A DNA stretch of 64,000 nt from CBDDKZ01 sp965230415 (GTDB lineage: Bacteria > Bacteroidota > Bacteroidia > Cytophagales > JAAEPT01). Shown piece after piece: positions 27,291 through 36,536 of the stretch. Within the stretch, counting starts at the first letter, position 1. The number at the start of each line of letters is the position of its first letter. The stretch lies in assembly GCA_965230415.1 (NCBI GenBank), contig CBDDKZ010000003.1, forward strand, positions 62,001 through 126,000, written 5' to 3'. The translations under genes were made by a program, and so were the position numbers. Below the pieces are notes generated by a model, which saw nothing but the letters and a program-made list of their open reading frames with translations, ran no database searches and was not told the origin of the DNA.

Positions 27291-27635
27291 TCACTTCAAA
27301 CTATTAATCAGGGCAAAAAGCATCTTAGAGATTTCTTCCAGGTTTTGATAAAAATGATTAAACTCTTCTTCAGGTAGTTGGTGTTGGTCATGAAGAAAAT
27401 CAAGAATAGTAACACACTCAAAAGCAGAACCTCTGGCGATCACGTAAAAATTACGTTTATCAGGTTTGGTAAATCTCCCAGATCCTTCAGCAATGTTGAG
27501 CATGATACTAAATGCTGCTCGTTCTAATTGATCCTTTTTGTTTTTACTTAAAGAATGGTGTTCAATATATTTGATAATAGAACCATTAAACTTCTTGGCT
27601 TTGGCATAAACGTCCAGTTTTTGAAAGTCGAACAT
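27291..27635 (-). CDS. Four-helix-bundle protein (S23/Avd-like family)
   Basis: A 114-residue protein of the 23S rRNA-intervening-sequence/four-helix-bundle family, related to Avd of diversity-generating retroelements. It has the typical start FQKLDVYAKAKKF and the core AAFSIMLNIAEGSGRFTKPDKRNFY. The ATG at 27635 (MFDFQ) is the family start; the open frame back to 27713 runs into the repeat. No rRNA or reverse transcriptase gene is present. The gene lies exactly between two 84-bp direct repeats beside a tRNA gene, which suggests a mobile or recombined cassette. Its molecular role is not established. Confidence 0.9.
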   Translation of the reverse strand: MFDFQKLDVYAKAKKFNGSIIKYIEHHSLSKNKKDQLERAAFSIMLNIAEGSGRFTKPDKRNFYVIARGSAFECVTILDFLHDQHQLPEEEFNHFYQNLEEISKMLFALINSLK

Positions 27636-27681
27636 AATAAAAGTGTTAATGTGAGAGCGTCTTAAAAAAAGAGAAGAGCAA

Positions 27682-27765
27682 ACAAGAGTTGGAATGTGAG
27701 TATTGAGGGACAAAACACTTTTTCGTGTAAGTTCCTCGCTCTTGCTCAGAACTCACACTCAAAAC
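27682..27765. repeat. 84-bp direct repeat, right copy
   Basis: Same orientation as 27205-27288, 477 bases apart, with one mismatch. It lies 7 bases from the 3' end of tRNA-Arg and 46 bases upstream of the four-helix-bundle start. Confidence 0.95.
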
Positions 27766-27772
27766 TGTTTTG

Positions 27773-27846
27773 TGACCCCGGCAGGATTCAAACCTGCAAC
27801 CCTCAGAGCCGAAATCTGATATTCTATTCAGTTGAACTACGGAGCC
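27773..27846 (-). tRNA. tRNA-Arg (anticodon TCG)
   Basis: Read on the minus strand it folds fully: acceptor GGCTCCG with CGGGGTC (two G-U pairs), D arm GTTC/GAAT, anticodon stem TCAGA/TCTGA with loop TTTCGGC (anticodon TCG), T arm GCAGG-TTTGAAT-CCTGC, and discriminator A. CCA is not encoded. The 84-bp repeat begins 7 bases beyond its 3' end. Confidence 0.95.
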
Positions 27847-27947
27847 ATGATGTTGGTCTTAGAACCAACTTACATTCAAAGTTAATAGAATGTTTTTTAA
27901 TTGAAAAGAAGCACTGCTAATTTGTGACCTCATATTAATTCAAAATG

Positions 27948-30497
27948 CTAGTGTTCTACGGTGAAGTCTCCGCTATATTGATTCATCGTTCCTATGAGTG
28001 CAAAGTGATAAACGCCCGGTTTTAAGTGTCTTATGTTGATGGACTCGTCCAGGCTAATTTTTACGGCTGTGTAAACTATCGCACCTTTATTATCCATAAT
28101 TTTTAAAGAATAACGTTCTGCCGACGAGTAGTTGTTTTTGTAAAACTGCAAATATTCACTTGCCGGATTGGGAATTACATGAATGTCGGTCTCGTTATCC
28201 ATGTGTACGATGATTACAGGGAATGTTTCAGATGTTCCATTGAAGTCTACCTGAGTGAGTCTGTAATAAGTGACCGGCGACTGTGGCAGGTAGTCATTGT
28301 GTTCATAGGTGTTTTTGGAAAAGCTTGTTCCGGCTCCGTCGATAATAGCCAGTGTATCGAAGTTTTCCAGGGAGCTTCCTTTTTCGAGTATAAAATGAGC
28401 GTTGTCTTTTTCACTTAAAGTAGTCCAGTTGAGTCGTACATAGTCATCGATTACCTGGGCACCAAAATCTAACAATTCGATAGGAAGTGGAGCAGAAACG
28501 GGATCCACAGACCCGAAAGTAAAATAGTTGGTTCCCGAAGCGAAATTCACGTCGAATTGTGCTAAATCGGTGCTGTTGTCAAAAGAAGTAGGGGAGATGG
28601 ATGTAGCTCCTGAACTGAAGTCCGTATCGGTGTCGACAATTAGCCTTACCTCAGCAAGGTCGTTATTTCCGGATTGTACGTTACTGAAATCTGCTTGAAG
28701 ACGCACAGAGCCAACAGTGCCCGATTCCTGTAGCTTCCAGGTACGAGATACGCGGGCAACGACAGTTTCCGGGTTTGTTGTGGTGAAGTCTGCTGCTCCT
28801 TCGTCGGCCAACGTGTCAGAATTATTTCCCCAGATAAGAAAGCTTTCGTCGGTACTGAATGAGTTTCCATTGTTGGCGTTAGATGAGGCGACACTTCCCA
28901 GGGCCATGGTTACGATGGCATCGCTTTCTATGCTTATACTTTGCTTTTGATTGAGCGCACTGCCATCGTCGCGCCCTATGCCGGCTATATCATTTTGATA
29001 GGTAGCATCTCCGCTCCAGATAGTAGAACCGTCAGAATCGGTATAGTCAACTGTGTTGGTAGTACTTCCCAGTGTGACACCGTACTTCAAAGCAAGGTAG
29101 GATTCGATTTTGTTTCGAGCAGGATCACCCTGGGCTTCGTTGTGAACAATAATTTCACCTATCAAACCTTCGTAGTTAGCCCCGAATGGAGTAGGGATGG
29201 TTCCAACCGAGAAATTACCGGTAGAGGTTTGTGTGGTGGAATTGGTGCCTGTGCCGTTTGCCACGCCATTGGCATAAAAAGAGAAATCGTTACCATCTCG
29301 CATGGCTGTTACCAATACCCAGTTGTCGTAGGTTTGAACATCTGTATCATAATCTCTGGATGCCGACCCCATCCTTACGCGGTCGCTGGCACCAAAGAAA
29401 CGGCCACTGGAAGGTGTTTGTACGCCATGGCCAAAGACCGCCGCATTATTGCTGGGGTCAATGGCGATATAAAAAGAAGAATTATCTATTTGCCTGATTA
29501 AATCAGAACTGAAGGTATTTGTTGTCCAAAGGGCAACCAAGCTGTTGAATTGTACACTTGGATTATAATTGGCACTTACTTCGATGAATGTTGGCTGTCC
29601 TTCACCTGCTGTGGCATTGGGATGATTACCACCAAAATAATAATTCGTAGACTGATCGTGCCATGACTCTACTACGCCACCATTGGTGGAACTGGTAGTA
29701 CCTGCATCACTGAATACGTCCGCATCTGCTTTGAACCAGGCGGTAATGGTTTCTCCTTCACCTCCTGGATATCCGCCTTCTATACCTGTGAATACGGCTC
29801 CTATACCACCTATTCTTGCCGAACCGCCAGTTGGATCGTATCCGGGGTTATAAGTTCCCGCGGAGGTGGAATAATAATAATTCAAGTAGTGTTGGTGATC
29901 CTGACTGCCGTTATTGGAAAAATCATGAAGTTCGGTAGCACTATTCAGGGAGGCCCCTTCATTATCTGCTGCAAAAAAGAAGACACTTCCAATAAAGTCA
30001 TTGACAGAAGCATCCAGTCCTGAGATTGTCAGACTACCTGCCGAAGCGCTGCTTGCCTGTACTGAATCAGCGATGGTATTAGTCTGGTCTACGTTGTCAA
30101 GAAGAATCATGCTAATACTGATATTGTCTGTAGTGAAGGTATTAGTGATAGTGATGTCTATATCATCATCGGCCCTGCTGGCAATATCCGATTCTTTGAT
30201 ATAATACATGGCCACGCTATTAACAAGGCCGTTTGTAACTGAGAACGAGAATACCTCAGACATGGCAGTACCTCCATATGTTGCGCTGCTTACGGAATGC
30301 GCACTTCCATCTTCAGTTGTTACTCCAATGACCAAGACTCTGTTAGACCCGTTTTCTGGTGTGAATGAGAATGTAGGGCTGTCAGTAGTGTTGGCGGTAG
30401 CAGTACTTTCCTGTAACATGCGAGCCTGACCAATTGCGTTGGTAAGCACTATAAAAGAACAAAATAAGGTAAATAAAGCACTTAATGTGGTCTTCAT
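27948..30497 (-). CDS. Large secreted lectin-like (LamG/concanavalin-fold) protein with T9SS tail
   Basis: 849 residues from the ATG at 30497 (MKTTLSALFTLFCSFIVLTNAIGQ, a signal peptide); the open frame extends to 30551. An N-terminal beta domain is followed by a LamG-like region (ITAWFKADADVFSD, VVESWHDQSTN, FYIAIDPSNNAAVFGHG, LIGEIIVHNEAQGDPARNKI), then a segment often found beside it (YQNDIAGIGRDDGSALNQKQS) and a fibronectin-like part (LPIELLDFGAQVIDDYVRLNW) before the T9SS domain (VIPNPASEYLQFYKNN). No enzyme motif is seen; it is probably a surface adhesin or sugar-binding protein. Monocistronic. Confidence 0.85.
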   Translation of the reverse strand: MKTTLSALFTLFCSFIVLTNAIGQARMLQESTATANTTDSPTFSFTPENGSNRVLVIGVTTEDGSAHSVSSATYGGTAMSEVFSFSVTNGLVNSVAMYYIKESDIASRADDDIDITITNTFTTDNISISMILLDNVDQTNTIADSVQASSASAGSLTISGLDASVNDFIGSVFFFAADNEGASLNSATELHDFSNNGSQDHQHYLNYYYSTSAGTYNPGYDPTGGSARIGGIGAVFTGIEGGYPGGEGETITAWFKADADVFSDAGTTSSTNGGVVESWHDQSTNYYFGGNHPNATAGEGQPTFIEVSANYNPSVQFNSLVALWTTNTFSSDLIRQIDNSSFYIAIDPSNNAAVFGHGVQTPSSGRFFGASDRVRMGSASRDYDTDVQTYDNWVLVTAMRDGNDFSFYANGVANGTGTNSTTQTSTGNFSVGTIPTPFGANYEGLIGEIIVHNEAQGDPARNKIESYLALKYGVTLGSTTNTVDYTDSDGSTIWSGDATYQNDIAGIGRDDGSALNQKQSISIESDAIVTMALGSVASSNANNGNSFSTDESFLIWGNNSDTLADEGAADFTTTNPETVVARVSRTWKLQESGTVGSVRLQADFSNVQSGNNDLAEVRLIVDTDTDFSSGATSISPTSFDNSTDLAQFDVNFASGTNYFTFGSVDPVSAPLPIELLDFGAQVIDDYVRLNWTTLSEKDNAHFILEKGSSLENFDTLAIIDGAGTSFSKNTYEHNDYLPQSPVTYYRLTQVDFNGTSETFPVIIVHMDNETDIHVIPNPASEYLQFYKNNYSSAERYSLKIMDNKGAIVYTAVKISLDESINIRHLKPGVYHFALIGTMNQYSGDFTVEH

Positions 30498-30716
30498 GGT
30501 CAAGTTAGTTATAGGTTCGCAGGAGTAATTGTTTGCAACAAAGAGCTCCATTATGCTTCTGATTTTGGTAAAGTTCTTATTGTAGGGTATACAATAACAG
30601 ACGCTAAAATAGGAAACTTGTTAATTTATTTCCCTATTTTTCTATGAATTTCACTTCTTGGTCGACGAAATTAACGCGAGATGGGCGCTTTTGGGGTAAG
30701 TTGTTGAATAAGAGAT

Positions 30717-30752
30717 GCTACGAAACTTATAATGATCATTAAGTTTCGTAGC
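30717..30752 (-). terminator. Perfect 12-bp hairpin after sucC
   Basis: Stem 30717-30728 with 30741-30752 (GCTACGAAACTT and complement), 12-nt loop that is itself partly palindromic. It lies 8 bases beyond the sucC stop. No strong T-run follows on either strand, so the termination role is likely but unproven. Confidence 0.55.
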
Positions 30753-30760
30753 AAATAGTG

Positions 30761-31951
30761 TTATGCAATTGCCGCTTGTACTTTGGCCGCTGCATCTTTC
30801 AGAATAACCGCACTTTCAACATTAAGTCCGGAATCTGCAATAATTTGAGCTGCTTCTTCAGCATTTGTTCCTTGTAAACGTACGATGATAGGCACAGGAA
30901 TTTCGCCAATCTTTTTGTAAGCTTCTACAACTCCGTTGGCAACGCGGTCGCAGCGAACTATACCTCCGAAAATGTTTATAAGAATAGCCTTTACATTAGG
31001 GTCTTTCAAGATAATGCGGAAACCTGTTTCTACTGTTTCGGCATTTGCTCCTCCTCCAACATCAAGGAAGTTGGCAGGTTCGCCTCCTGATAGTTTAATC
31101 ATATCCATGGTAGCCATGGCAAGGCCAGCACCATTAACCATGCAACCTACATTACCATCCAGCTTTACATAACTCATGTTGGCTGCAGCTGCTTCAAGCT
31201 CGGCAGGGTCTTCTTCAGTCTCATCGCGCATTGCTTCCAGGTCCGGGTTGCGGTACAGCGAGTTGTCATCCAAATTGATTTTTGAATCTACTGCAATGAT
31301 CGCATCGTCTGACGCTTTAAGACAAGGATTGATTTCCATTAGAGAAGCATCGCAGCCTTCGTAAGCACTGTACAGCTTCATCAAAAATTTCACCATGTTT
31401 TTAAAGGCCGTACCGCTAAGTCCTAGGGCAAATGCCACTTTTCTTGCCTGGAATCCTTGTAATCCTACTGTTGGATCGATCCACTCTTTGATGATTTTCT
31501 CAGGAGTCTTTTCGGCTACCTCTTCAATGTCCATGCCTCCTTCTGTACTAGCCATAATTACATTTTGGCTGGTAGCACGGTCTAATAAGATACCTACATA
31601 TAACTCTTTCGGATCTGAAGGGCCGTCATAAAATACGTTGGGTGATACCAAAATCTTATGAACTTCTTTTCCTTCCGGTCCTGTTTGCGGTGTAACCAGT
31701 TGCATGCCCAAAATGTTGTTGGCATATTCTTTTACCTGATCCAGGCTTTTGGCAATTTTCACACCACCACCTTTACCACGTCCACCGGCGTGAATTTGGG
31801 CTTTGACAGCCCAGACTTCAGAACCTTTTTCTGCTTGTAATTTCTTTGCGGCTTCTACTGCCTCTTCCGGAGTATGTGCTAATATATCGCCCGGTACAGG
31901 TACACCGTAGTTCGCTAGTATTTCTTTTGCTTGATATTCGTGAATATTCAT
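30761..31951 (-). CDS. sucC: Succinate-CoA ligase (ADP-forming) beta subunit
   Basis: Beta subunit of succinyl-CoA synthetase, which couples succinyl-CoA cleavage to ATP formation in the TCA cycle. The start MNIHEYQAKEILANYGVPVP, the ATP-grasp region (AVKAQIHAGGRGKGGGVK), the glycine loop NGAGLAMATMD and the end DVGGGANAETV...NIFGGIVRCDRVANGVV are characteristic. The ATG at 31951 gives the usual 396 residues; the longer open frame to 32002 is not needed. The alpha subunit sucD is not next to it, as in many Bacteroidota. A hairpin follows the stop. Confidence 0.98.
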   Translation of the reverse strand: MNIHEYQAKEILANYGVPVPGDILAHTPEEAVEAAKKLQAEKGSEVWAVKAQIHAGGRGKGGGVKIAKSLDQVKEYANNILGMQLVTPQTGPEGKEVHKILVSPNVFYDGPSDPKELYVGILLDRATSQNVIMASTEGGMDIEEVAEKTPEKIIKEWIDPTVGLQGFQARKVAFALGLSGTAFKNMVKFLMKLYSAYEGCDASLMEINPCLKASDDAIIAVDSKINLDDNSLYRNPDLEAMRDETEEDPAELEAAAANMSYVKLDGNVGCMVNGAGLAMATMDMIKLSGGEPANFLDVGGGANAETVETGFRIILKDPNVKAILINIFGGIVRCDRVANGVVEAYKKIGEIPVPIIVRLQGTNAEEAAQIIADSGLNVESAVILKDAAAKVQAAIA

Positions 31952-32075
31952 ATGTATCGTAATTTCACTTACTAAACTACATCTTAAAAAAACTAATTTC
32001 AAGCAGTGATAAACATAATTATGCTTTTTGTGAATTTAACATTTCCATAAATTCAAGCAAACCTGGTTTTTTAGT

Positions 32076-32083
32076 TATATTTG
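32076..32083 (+). promoter_or_regulatory. Possible -7 promoter element of the CPBP gene
   Basis: TATATTTG fits TAnnTTTG and lies 48 bases before the ATG at 32132. No matching -33 TTTG is found at the right distance, so this is tentative. Confidence 0.35.
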
Positions 32084-32131
32084 TAGAGGTATTTATTTTT
32101 AGACGGAGTACCACATCTTCTTACTTGTACC

Positions 32132-33019
32132 ATGAATGAACTCTTATATGCGCTGGCAAGTGATTATTTGAGTCTTGCGGCTTACATCGGGCTTTTCTTT
32201 TTAATAATAGGTGAATTGCTTCCTGTTCCTAGATCTGTTAAGCAGTTTTTGGCAGTGATTGTGATTGTATTATGTGCAGCCTCTCTACGTATCGATTGGC
32301 CGGCCTGGCTGGGTGGTGCAGTACTTTTAATTACTTGCTATGCCCTTGCAAAAGTGAGTTTAGTGAAGAGGAGCCAGGTTATACTGTTATCGATATTATT
32401 CATTGTTAGCCTATTATTTACACTACATCTTTGGCCAGGTTTTGTTAATTGGAAATTGTTGGATAAAGAAATTATCAAACGAAATAGTACTGCATATTCT
32501 CTTTACCTGAATTTTGATAAGCCATTAACTGCGATTTCTTTTTTAGTAGCATTTTCAAATGCTTTTAAACCAATGAGCCGCTTACGCCTGAAGCAATTGT
32601 ATTTAGTGATTGGTTTAAGCGTAATAGCACTGCTTTCATTGTCTTTAATCATTGGTTTAGTACAATTTGAGGTCCAAATACCTGTAGTATTTTATTTATG
32701 GGCACCTATTAATTTGTTCATGGTCTGCTTGGCGGAGGAAATTACTTTTAGAGTTGTTTTAATAAGGCTTGTGAAACTCATTGTACCTACAAAGGAACAA
32801 AGTCTGCCTGTATTTGCAGTTATAGTTTCGAGCTTGATTTTTGCGCTGTTACATTTTCCGTTCGGATTTAAGTTTATGTTGTTGGCAGGTGTGGCGGGTT
32901 TCTTTTATGGATTGATTTATGAACTTTCAAAAAGTATATGGCTAACGGTACTTGTTCATTTTATGGTGAATTTACTGCACTTCGTTTTTTTTACCTATCC
33001 GTATTATGCCGGTGTTTAA
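32132..33019 (+). CDS. CPBP-family intramembrane metalloprotease
   Basis: A 295-residue integral membrane protein with about eight hydrophobic helices. The C-terminal half has the CAAX protease/bacteriocin-processing (ABI) motifs: EEITFR (EExxxR), LLHFPFG (the FxxxH motif) and LVHFMVNLLHF (HxxxN/H). These residues bind the metal in the membrane. Bacterial members act in bacteriocin self-immunity, signal-peptide processing or regulation; no target can be named. Single gene upstream of an RRM gene. Confidence 0.88.
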   Translation: MNELLYALASDYLSLAAYIGLFFLIIGELLPVPRSVKQFLAVIVIVLCAASLRIDWPAWLGGAVLLITCYALAKVSLVKRSQVILLSILFIVSLLFTLHLWPGFVNWKLLDKEIIKRNSTAYSLYLNFDKPLTAISFLVAFSNAFKPMSRLRLKQLYLVIGLSVIALLSLSLIIGLVQFEVQIPVVFYLWAPINLFMVCLAEEITFRVVLIRLVKLIVPTKEQSLPVFAVIVSSLIFALLHFPFGFKFMLLAGVAGFFYGLIYELSKSIWLTVLVHFMVNLLHFVFFTYPYYAGV

Positions 33020-33084
33020 ATTAAGTAGTTTTAAAATTAAAAAAATGTTAATTTTACTGCCGTAATACTCTTGAATGGTAATCT

Positions 33085-33330
33085 ATGAATATTTTTGTTA
33101 CAAAACTCAGCCCGACAACAACTAATGAAGACCTTCACGCTTTATTTGGACAGTTTGGGAAAGTCTCTTCGGCACGTGTGATTATGAACAATGAGAAAGG
33201 AGAGTCCAAAGGTTTTGCATTTGTTGAAATGGATGATATTTCGGAAGCACTTACAGCTATTGAAGAGATCAATAATACGGATTTTGATGGCAGCAGAATT
33301 GTTGTTACCAAGGCAAAGCCAAAGAGTTAA
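33085..33330 (+). CDS. RRM-type RNA-binding protein
   Basis: An 81-residue single RNA recognition motif with RNP2 NIFVTKLS near the start and RNP1 SKGFAFVEM, each with the aromatic residues that stack on RNA. It is the short Rbp type common in Bacteroidota and cyanobacteria, with a short basic tail (TKAKPKS) and no Gly-rich extension. Its stop overlaps the stop of the convergent STN-repeat gene by 3-4 bases. Confidence 0.95.
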   Translation: MNIFVTKLSPTTTNEDLHALFGQFGKVSSARVIMNNEKGESKGFAFVEMDDISEALTAIEEINNTDFDGSRIVVTKAKPKS

Positions 33331-35354
33331 AACTCAAAGCCAAATTGATACCCCAGCCAAGTCACTACTTTTCTGTTTTGCCCTTCCCAATTGGTCACTT
33401 CATTCAATAACGTGTTCACCGCAGGCTGATTTTTATGTACTACATATACATTGAGGGTTGGCCCACCTGTTATGGCTAGTCTCTTCCAAATTCGCACTCC
33501 CAGATTTATACGTACCTGGTTTAGCAGGTTGATACCCAGGTGCCAGTTTTCAGGATTAAGGAACAGGGATTGCAATTCCCAACCTATATATAATCTTCGT
33601 TCTGGCTTACTCATTCCTCCAATGCCGTAACCATATCCGAAATAGGAGGGGTCATAGTTGTTGCTAAAGTGGCTTCCTAATGATAACATATTGTAAAGCT
33701 TAGGGACGCCTGTTTTAAGTGTAAACCAGGCAAAGTCGTAATCATGGTAGCTGAAATTAAATCGTTTAAACCCTCTGTGGTAAAAGCTAAGTAGGCCAAA
33801 AGGTGTTCCTCCCGATATACTGTCTGCAATATTTATGATGCCCAATTGTGTGCCGTGTACGTTCTTTGCCAGGTTGATGAGACCTGCAATTTGTGCACCT
33901 TTCACCTCTTTTGATACATTAATAAGTCCGGCACATTGTATTCCTTTGACGCCTTTAGCAAAGTTGAACAAACCTGCCAGTTGTCCTCCTAGTACTTCTT
34001 TGGAACAAAAATTTTGAATTCCTGCAATTTGAACACCTTCAATATTTCCGGATAGCGTATTGAATATTCCTGCTGCCTGTAGGCCTGTGAAATCATCATT
34101 TCCTAAATTGAAAATGCCTCCGACCTGTGAACCGGTAAACTCACCATTCACTAAATTAAATATGCCACCAAACTGTGCACCTGTTCCTTTTTCGGTAAGC
34201 ACATTATAAATACCCCCAAATTGACCACCGAGCATTTCACCACGGATAACATTACCGATCCCTCCAAATTGGGCACCTTTAACATCTAATCCGGCAATAT
34301 TGGTTATACCGGCAATTTGCACTCCCTTGGTTTTTAGTTTAGATATGTTGTTAAGTCCGCCTACCTGCGCCCCGGTCAGTTGTCCTCCGACAATATTGGT
34401 GAGACCGCTAAGCTGAATACCCTTCAAGTTATGTCTGTTAATATTTACCAGTCCTCCTATTTCAGCACCATTGGTGCCTGCAGACATACCTACGAGCAGT
34501 TGAAGGGATAGGCCTTTGTTAATAGTGTTGGCCTTGTTCAGGGACTGACTGCTTATTCCAGGGACAATTCCTACTTGTATATTTTCTGAAATGAATAAGG
34601 AATCTGTTTTGGATTCTAAGAGTTCACGGGTATCGATAATTGTTTTTAGCATTTTACCCTGTATTACCGGTAAGGTCAGCTTGGAACGTTTAATGGAGTC
34701 GTTAGTTTCGTTAAGTATCACATCATTGAATTTGAATTTAATATCGGCGACAGAATCCATATCAATTGGGGCAATGGTGGCACTATCGAGTGGTGTAAGG
34801 TACAAAAGCAAGGTTTTATTATTGTTTACATGTATCTCAAACAATTTGGTTTGATAACCCTCTTTCTTACATATCAGTTTTGCTTTATAATCAGGGTTGT
34901 GGATTTGTAGCTGGAATTTACCGCTGGCATCGGAATATTCACGATGTTTCATGTAGCTGTCATAAATAACCGCTTTGCTTAAAGCTTTGTTTTTTTCGTT
35001 GTCAATGATGATGCCCGATATTGTTTGTGTACTCCTTAAAGTACCGGATTGATTTTTTTTGTAAAATTCAAGTCGTTTGTTTTCATATTTATAATCTACA
35101 TTGGCTTTCGTAGATATTTCATCAAATACGGAAGAAATGGGGGTGTTATCTTTGTCGATGTTAAGCTTTAGTTCTGGAGATATTAAATCGGAATCGTAAG
35201 AAAAGTCGAATGATACTTGTTCGTTCAAGGCAAGTAATACCTGGGCTACAGAGTAATTGTTGACATGTACACTCACGTAGGTGTTAGTCTCTTGAGCAGA
35301 CAGTCGCCAAAACAAACTACAAAATAATAAATAAGAGTATATCGCAACGCGCAT
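33327..35354 (-). CDS. STN-domain protein with surface GxQxxGxxN repeats (LA_2272-like)
   Basis: 675 residues from ATG 35354 (MRVAIYSYLLF). The signal peptide is followed by an STN domain (about 25-100; NYSVAQVLLALNEQVSFDFSY), which in FecI-FecR systems contacts FecR, then a CarboxypepD_reg-like domain (TISGIIIDNEKNKALSKAVI). About residues 296-515 hold 14 copies of a 15-16-residue repeat GxQxxGlxN, as in LA_2272-type surface proteins, and a final part looks beta-barrel-like. The RBS AAAGG lies inside the last fecR codons and the start is two bases beyond the fecR stop. It replaces the usual TonB receptor in this locus. The role is probably signal reception or surface display. Confidence 0.85.
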   Translation of the reverse strand: MRVAIYSYLLFCSLFWRLSAQETNTYVSVHVNNYSVAQVLLALNEQVSFDFSYDSDLISPELKLNIDKDNTPISSVFDEISTKANVDYKYENKRLEFYKKNQSGTLRSTQTISGIIIDNEKNKALSKAVIYDSYMKHREYSDASGKFQLQIHNPDYKAKLICKKEGYQTKLFEIHVNNNKTLLLYLTPLDSATIAPIDMDSVADIKFKFNDVILNETNDSIKRSKLTLPVIQGKMLKTIIDTRELLESKTDSLFISENIQVGIVPGISSQSLNKANTINKGLSLQLLVGMSAGTNGAEIGGLVNINRHNLKGIQLSGLTNIVGGQLTGAQVGGLNNISKLKTKGVQIAGITNIAGLDVKGAQFGGIGNVIRGEMLGGQFGGIYNVLTEKGTGAQFGGIFNLVNGEFTGSQVGGIFNLGNDDFTGLQAAGIFNTLSGNIEGVQIAGIQNFCSKEVLGGQLAGLFNFAKGVKGIQCAGLINVSKEVKGAQIAGLINLAKNVHGTQLGIINIADSISGGTPFGLLSFYHRGFKRFNFSYHDYDFAWFTLKTGVPKLYNMLSLGSHFSNNYDPSYFGYGYGIGGMSKPERRLYIGWELQSLFLNPENWHLGINLLNQVRINLGVRIWKRLAITGGPTLNVYVVHKNQPAVNTLLNEVTNWEGQNRKVVTWLGYQFGFEF

Positions 35355-35356
35355 TA

Positions 35357-36493
35357 CTAACAACCTTTACCATCGACGATGATGATGTCATCCTGTTCTA
35401 TGATGTTAAGTTGATAGTTTTTTCTTAATTCGTCAAGATATTCTTTGAGTTTAGGGATTTTGCTTTTACTGGCTGTATAAGTCGGGCAATCACTAAAGTC
35501 AGCATTCTCAATGTTAATTTTTATTTGATAGTGTCTTTCTAAATCTTCAAATACCTGATCAAATGGTTGATTTACAAATATTAACTTCCCTGTGTTCCAG
35601 GAATGCAGGTTAGAAGTATTTACGTGTTCTTTGATTAACCGATCGCTGGGGGAGACAATTCCCTTTTCACCGGCTTCAAGCGTGAGGGCCTGCTTAGTAG
35701 CATTGGGGTGTGATTTTTTCGTTGCCATCACCACCGTTCCTTTTTCTACACTTACCTCGACAGATTGATTTTTGTAAGCTTTAACAGTGAATGAAGTTCC
35801 TAAGACGGTAATAATGCTATTTTGTGCTTCCACAATGAAAGGAGTCTCATTTTGTTGCGAAACTGAAAAGTAGGCTTCTCCGCTTATACTTACTTTTCGC
35901 TCTTTTTTATCAAACTGCGATGGGTAGCTTATCGAGGAGCCCTGGCGTAAGGTGATCTCACTACCGTCTGGCAGTGTTTGCTGCAAACTCCCTTGATCCG
36001 TACAGCTGACAGTTAAAAGTTTATCGCTGGTTTCTTCTATCTGTTTTTTGTGAGCAATTTGTTTGGAGCCTTTTTCCGAAGGGCTCAACATCCAAACCAT
36101 TAAACCGAAAGTAACAACAGCGATGGCAGCATACTGCCAGTATTGCTTTACATAAGTTTTGAAGTCTATTATTTTCGCTTCTTTTTCAGGGGCTTTAATT
36201 GCTTCCGAACTGGTGTCAATCAATTGATCTTCTCGTATATTTTGAGTCTTTTCAAGTTCCTGGGCATTGATACGAGCATCTATTTTCATCCAGGCGGCTT
36301 CGATATCTACTTCTACAGGTTCTTGTTCGTTAGCCTCATTTATGCGTGCATGAAATTGTTTTATTTCTTCGAAATATAGGCGATTATCCTTATTCTCCAA
36401 CCAGGTCTCAATAAATGACAGCTCTTTACCCGTCGCTTCCTCATCGAGGTACTTGATTAATAAATCGTCGATATGTTCTTCGTTTATTTGCAT
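35357..36493 (-). CDS. FecR-family anti-sigma factor
   Basis: A 378-residue membrane protein with a cytoplasmic N-terminal region of anti-sigma type (LLIKYLDEEATGKELSFIETWL), one membrane segment (about residues 115-133, WQYAAIAVVTFGLMVWML) and a periplasmic FecR domain (LPDGSEITLRQGSSISYP, FDKKERKVSISGEAYFSV, FIVEAQNSIITVLGTSFTV) with the C-terminal STN-like part (FEDLERHYQIKINI). It should hold its ECF sigma factor (36537) inactive until a surface signal reaches the STN protein encoded next. The three genes run in one direction with gaps of 43 and 2 bases. Confidence 0.95.
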   Translation of the reverse strand: MQINEEHIDDLLIKYLDEEATGKELSFIETWLENKDNRLYFEEIKQFHARINEANEQEPVEVDIEAAWMKIDARINAQELEKTQNIREDQLIDTSSEAIKAPEKEAKIIDFKTYVKQYWQYAAIAVVTFGLMVWMLSPSEKGSKQIAHKKQIEETSDKLLTVSCTDQGSLQQTLPDGSEITLRQGSSISYPSQFDKKERKVSISGEAYFSVSQQNETPFIVEAQNSIITVLGTSFTVKAYKNQSVEVSVEKGTVVMATKKSHPNATKQALTLEAGEKGIVSPSDRLIKEHVNTSNLHSWNTGKLIFVNQPFDQVFEDLERHYQIKINIENADFSDCPTYTASKSKIPKLKEYLDELRKNYQLNIIEQDDIIIVDGKGC

Positions 36494-36536
36494 GAATCTT
36501 ACTTAAATGACACGCTACTTATTGTTTACCCTACCT

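Noticed and set aside
27291..27635. Part of a 23S rRNA intervening sequence or of a diversity-generating retroelement
   Set aside because: No rRNA, no reverse transcriptase and no template/variable repeat pair are present nearby.
27205..27765. CRISPR array
   Set aside because: Only two copies of an 84-bp repeat with a coding gene between them; no short regular spacers and no cas genes.
28941..29501. 186-residue plus-strand frame inside the lectin-like gene
   Set aside because: It is antisense to a well-supported T9SS protein; its composition (Val/Cys/Ile-rich, no domain) is that of a shadow frame.
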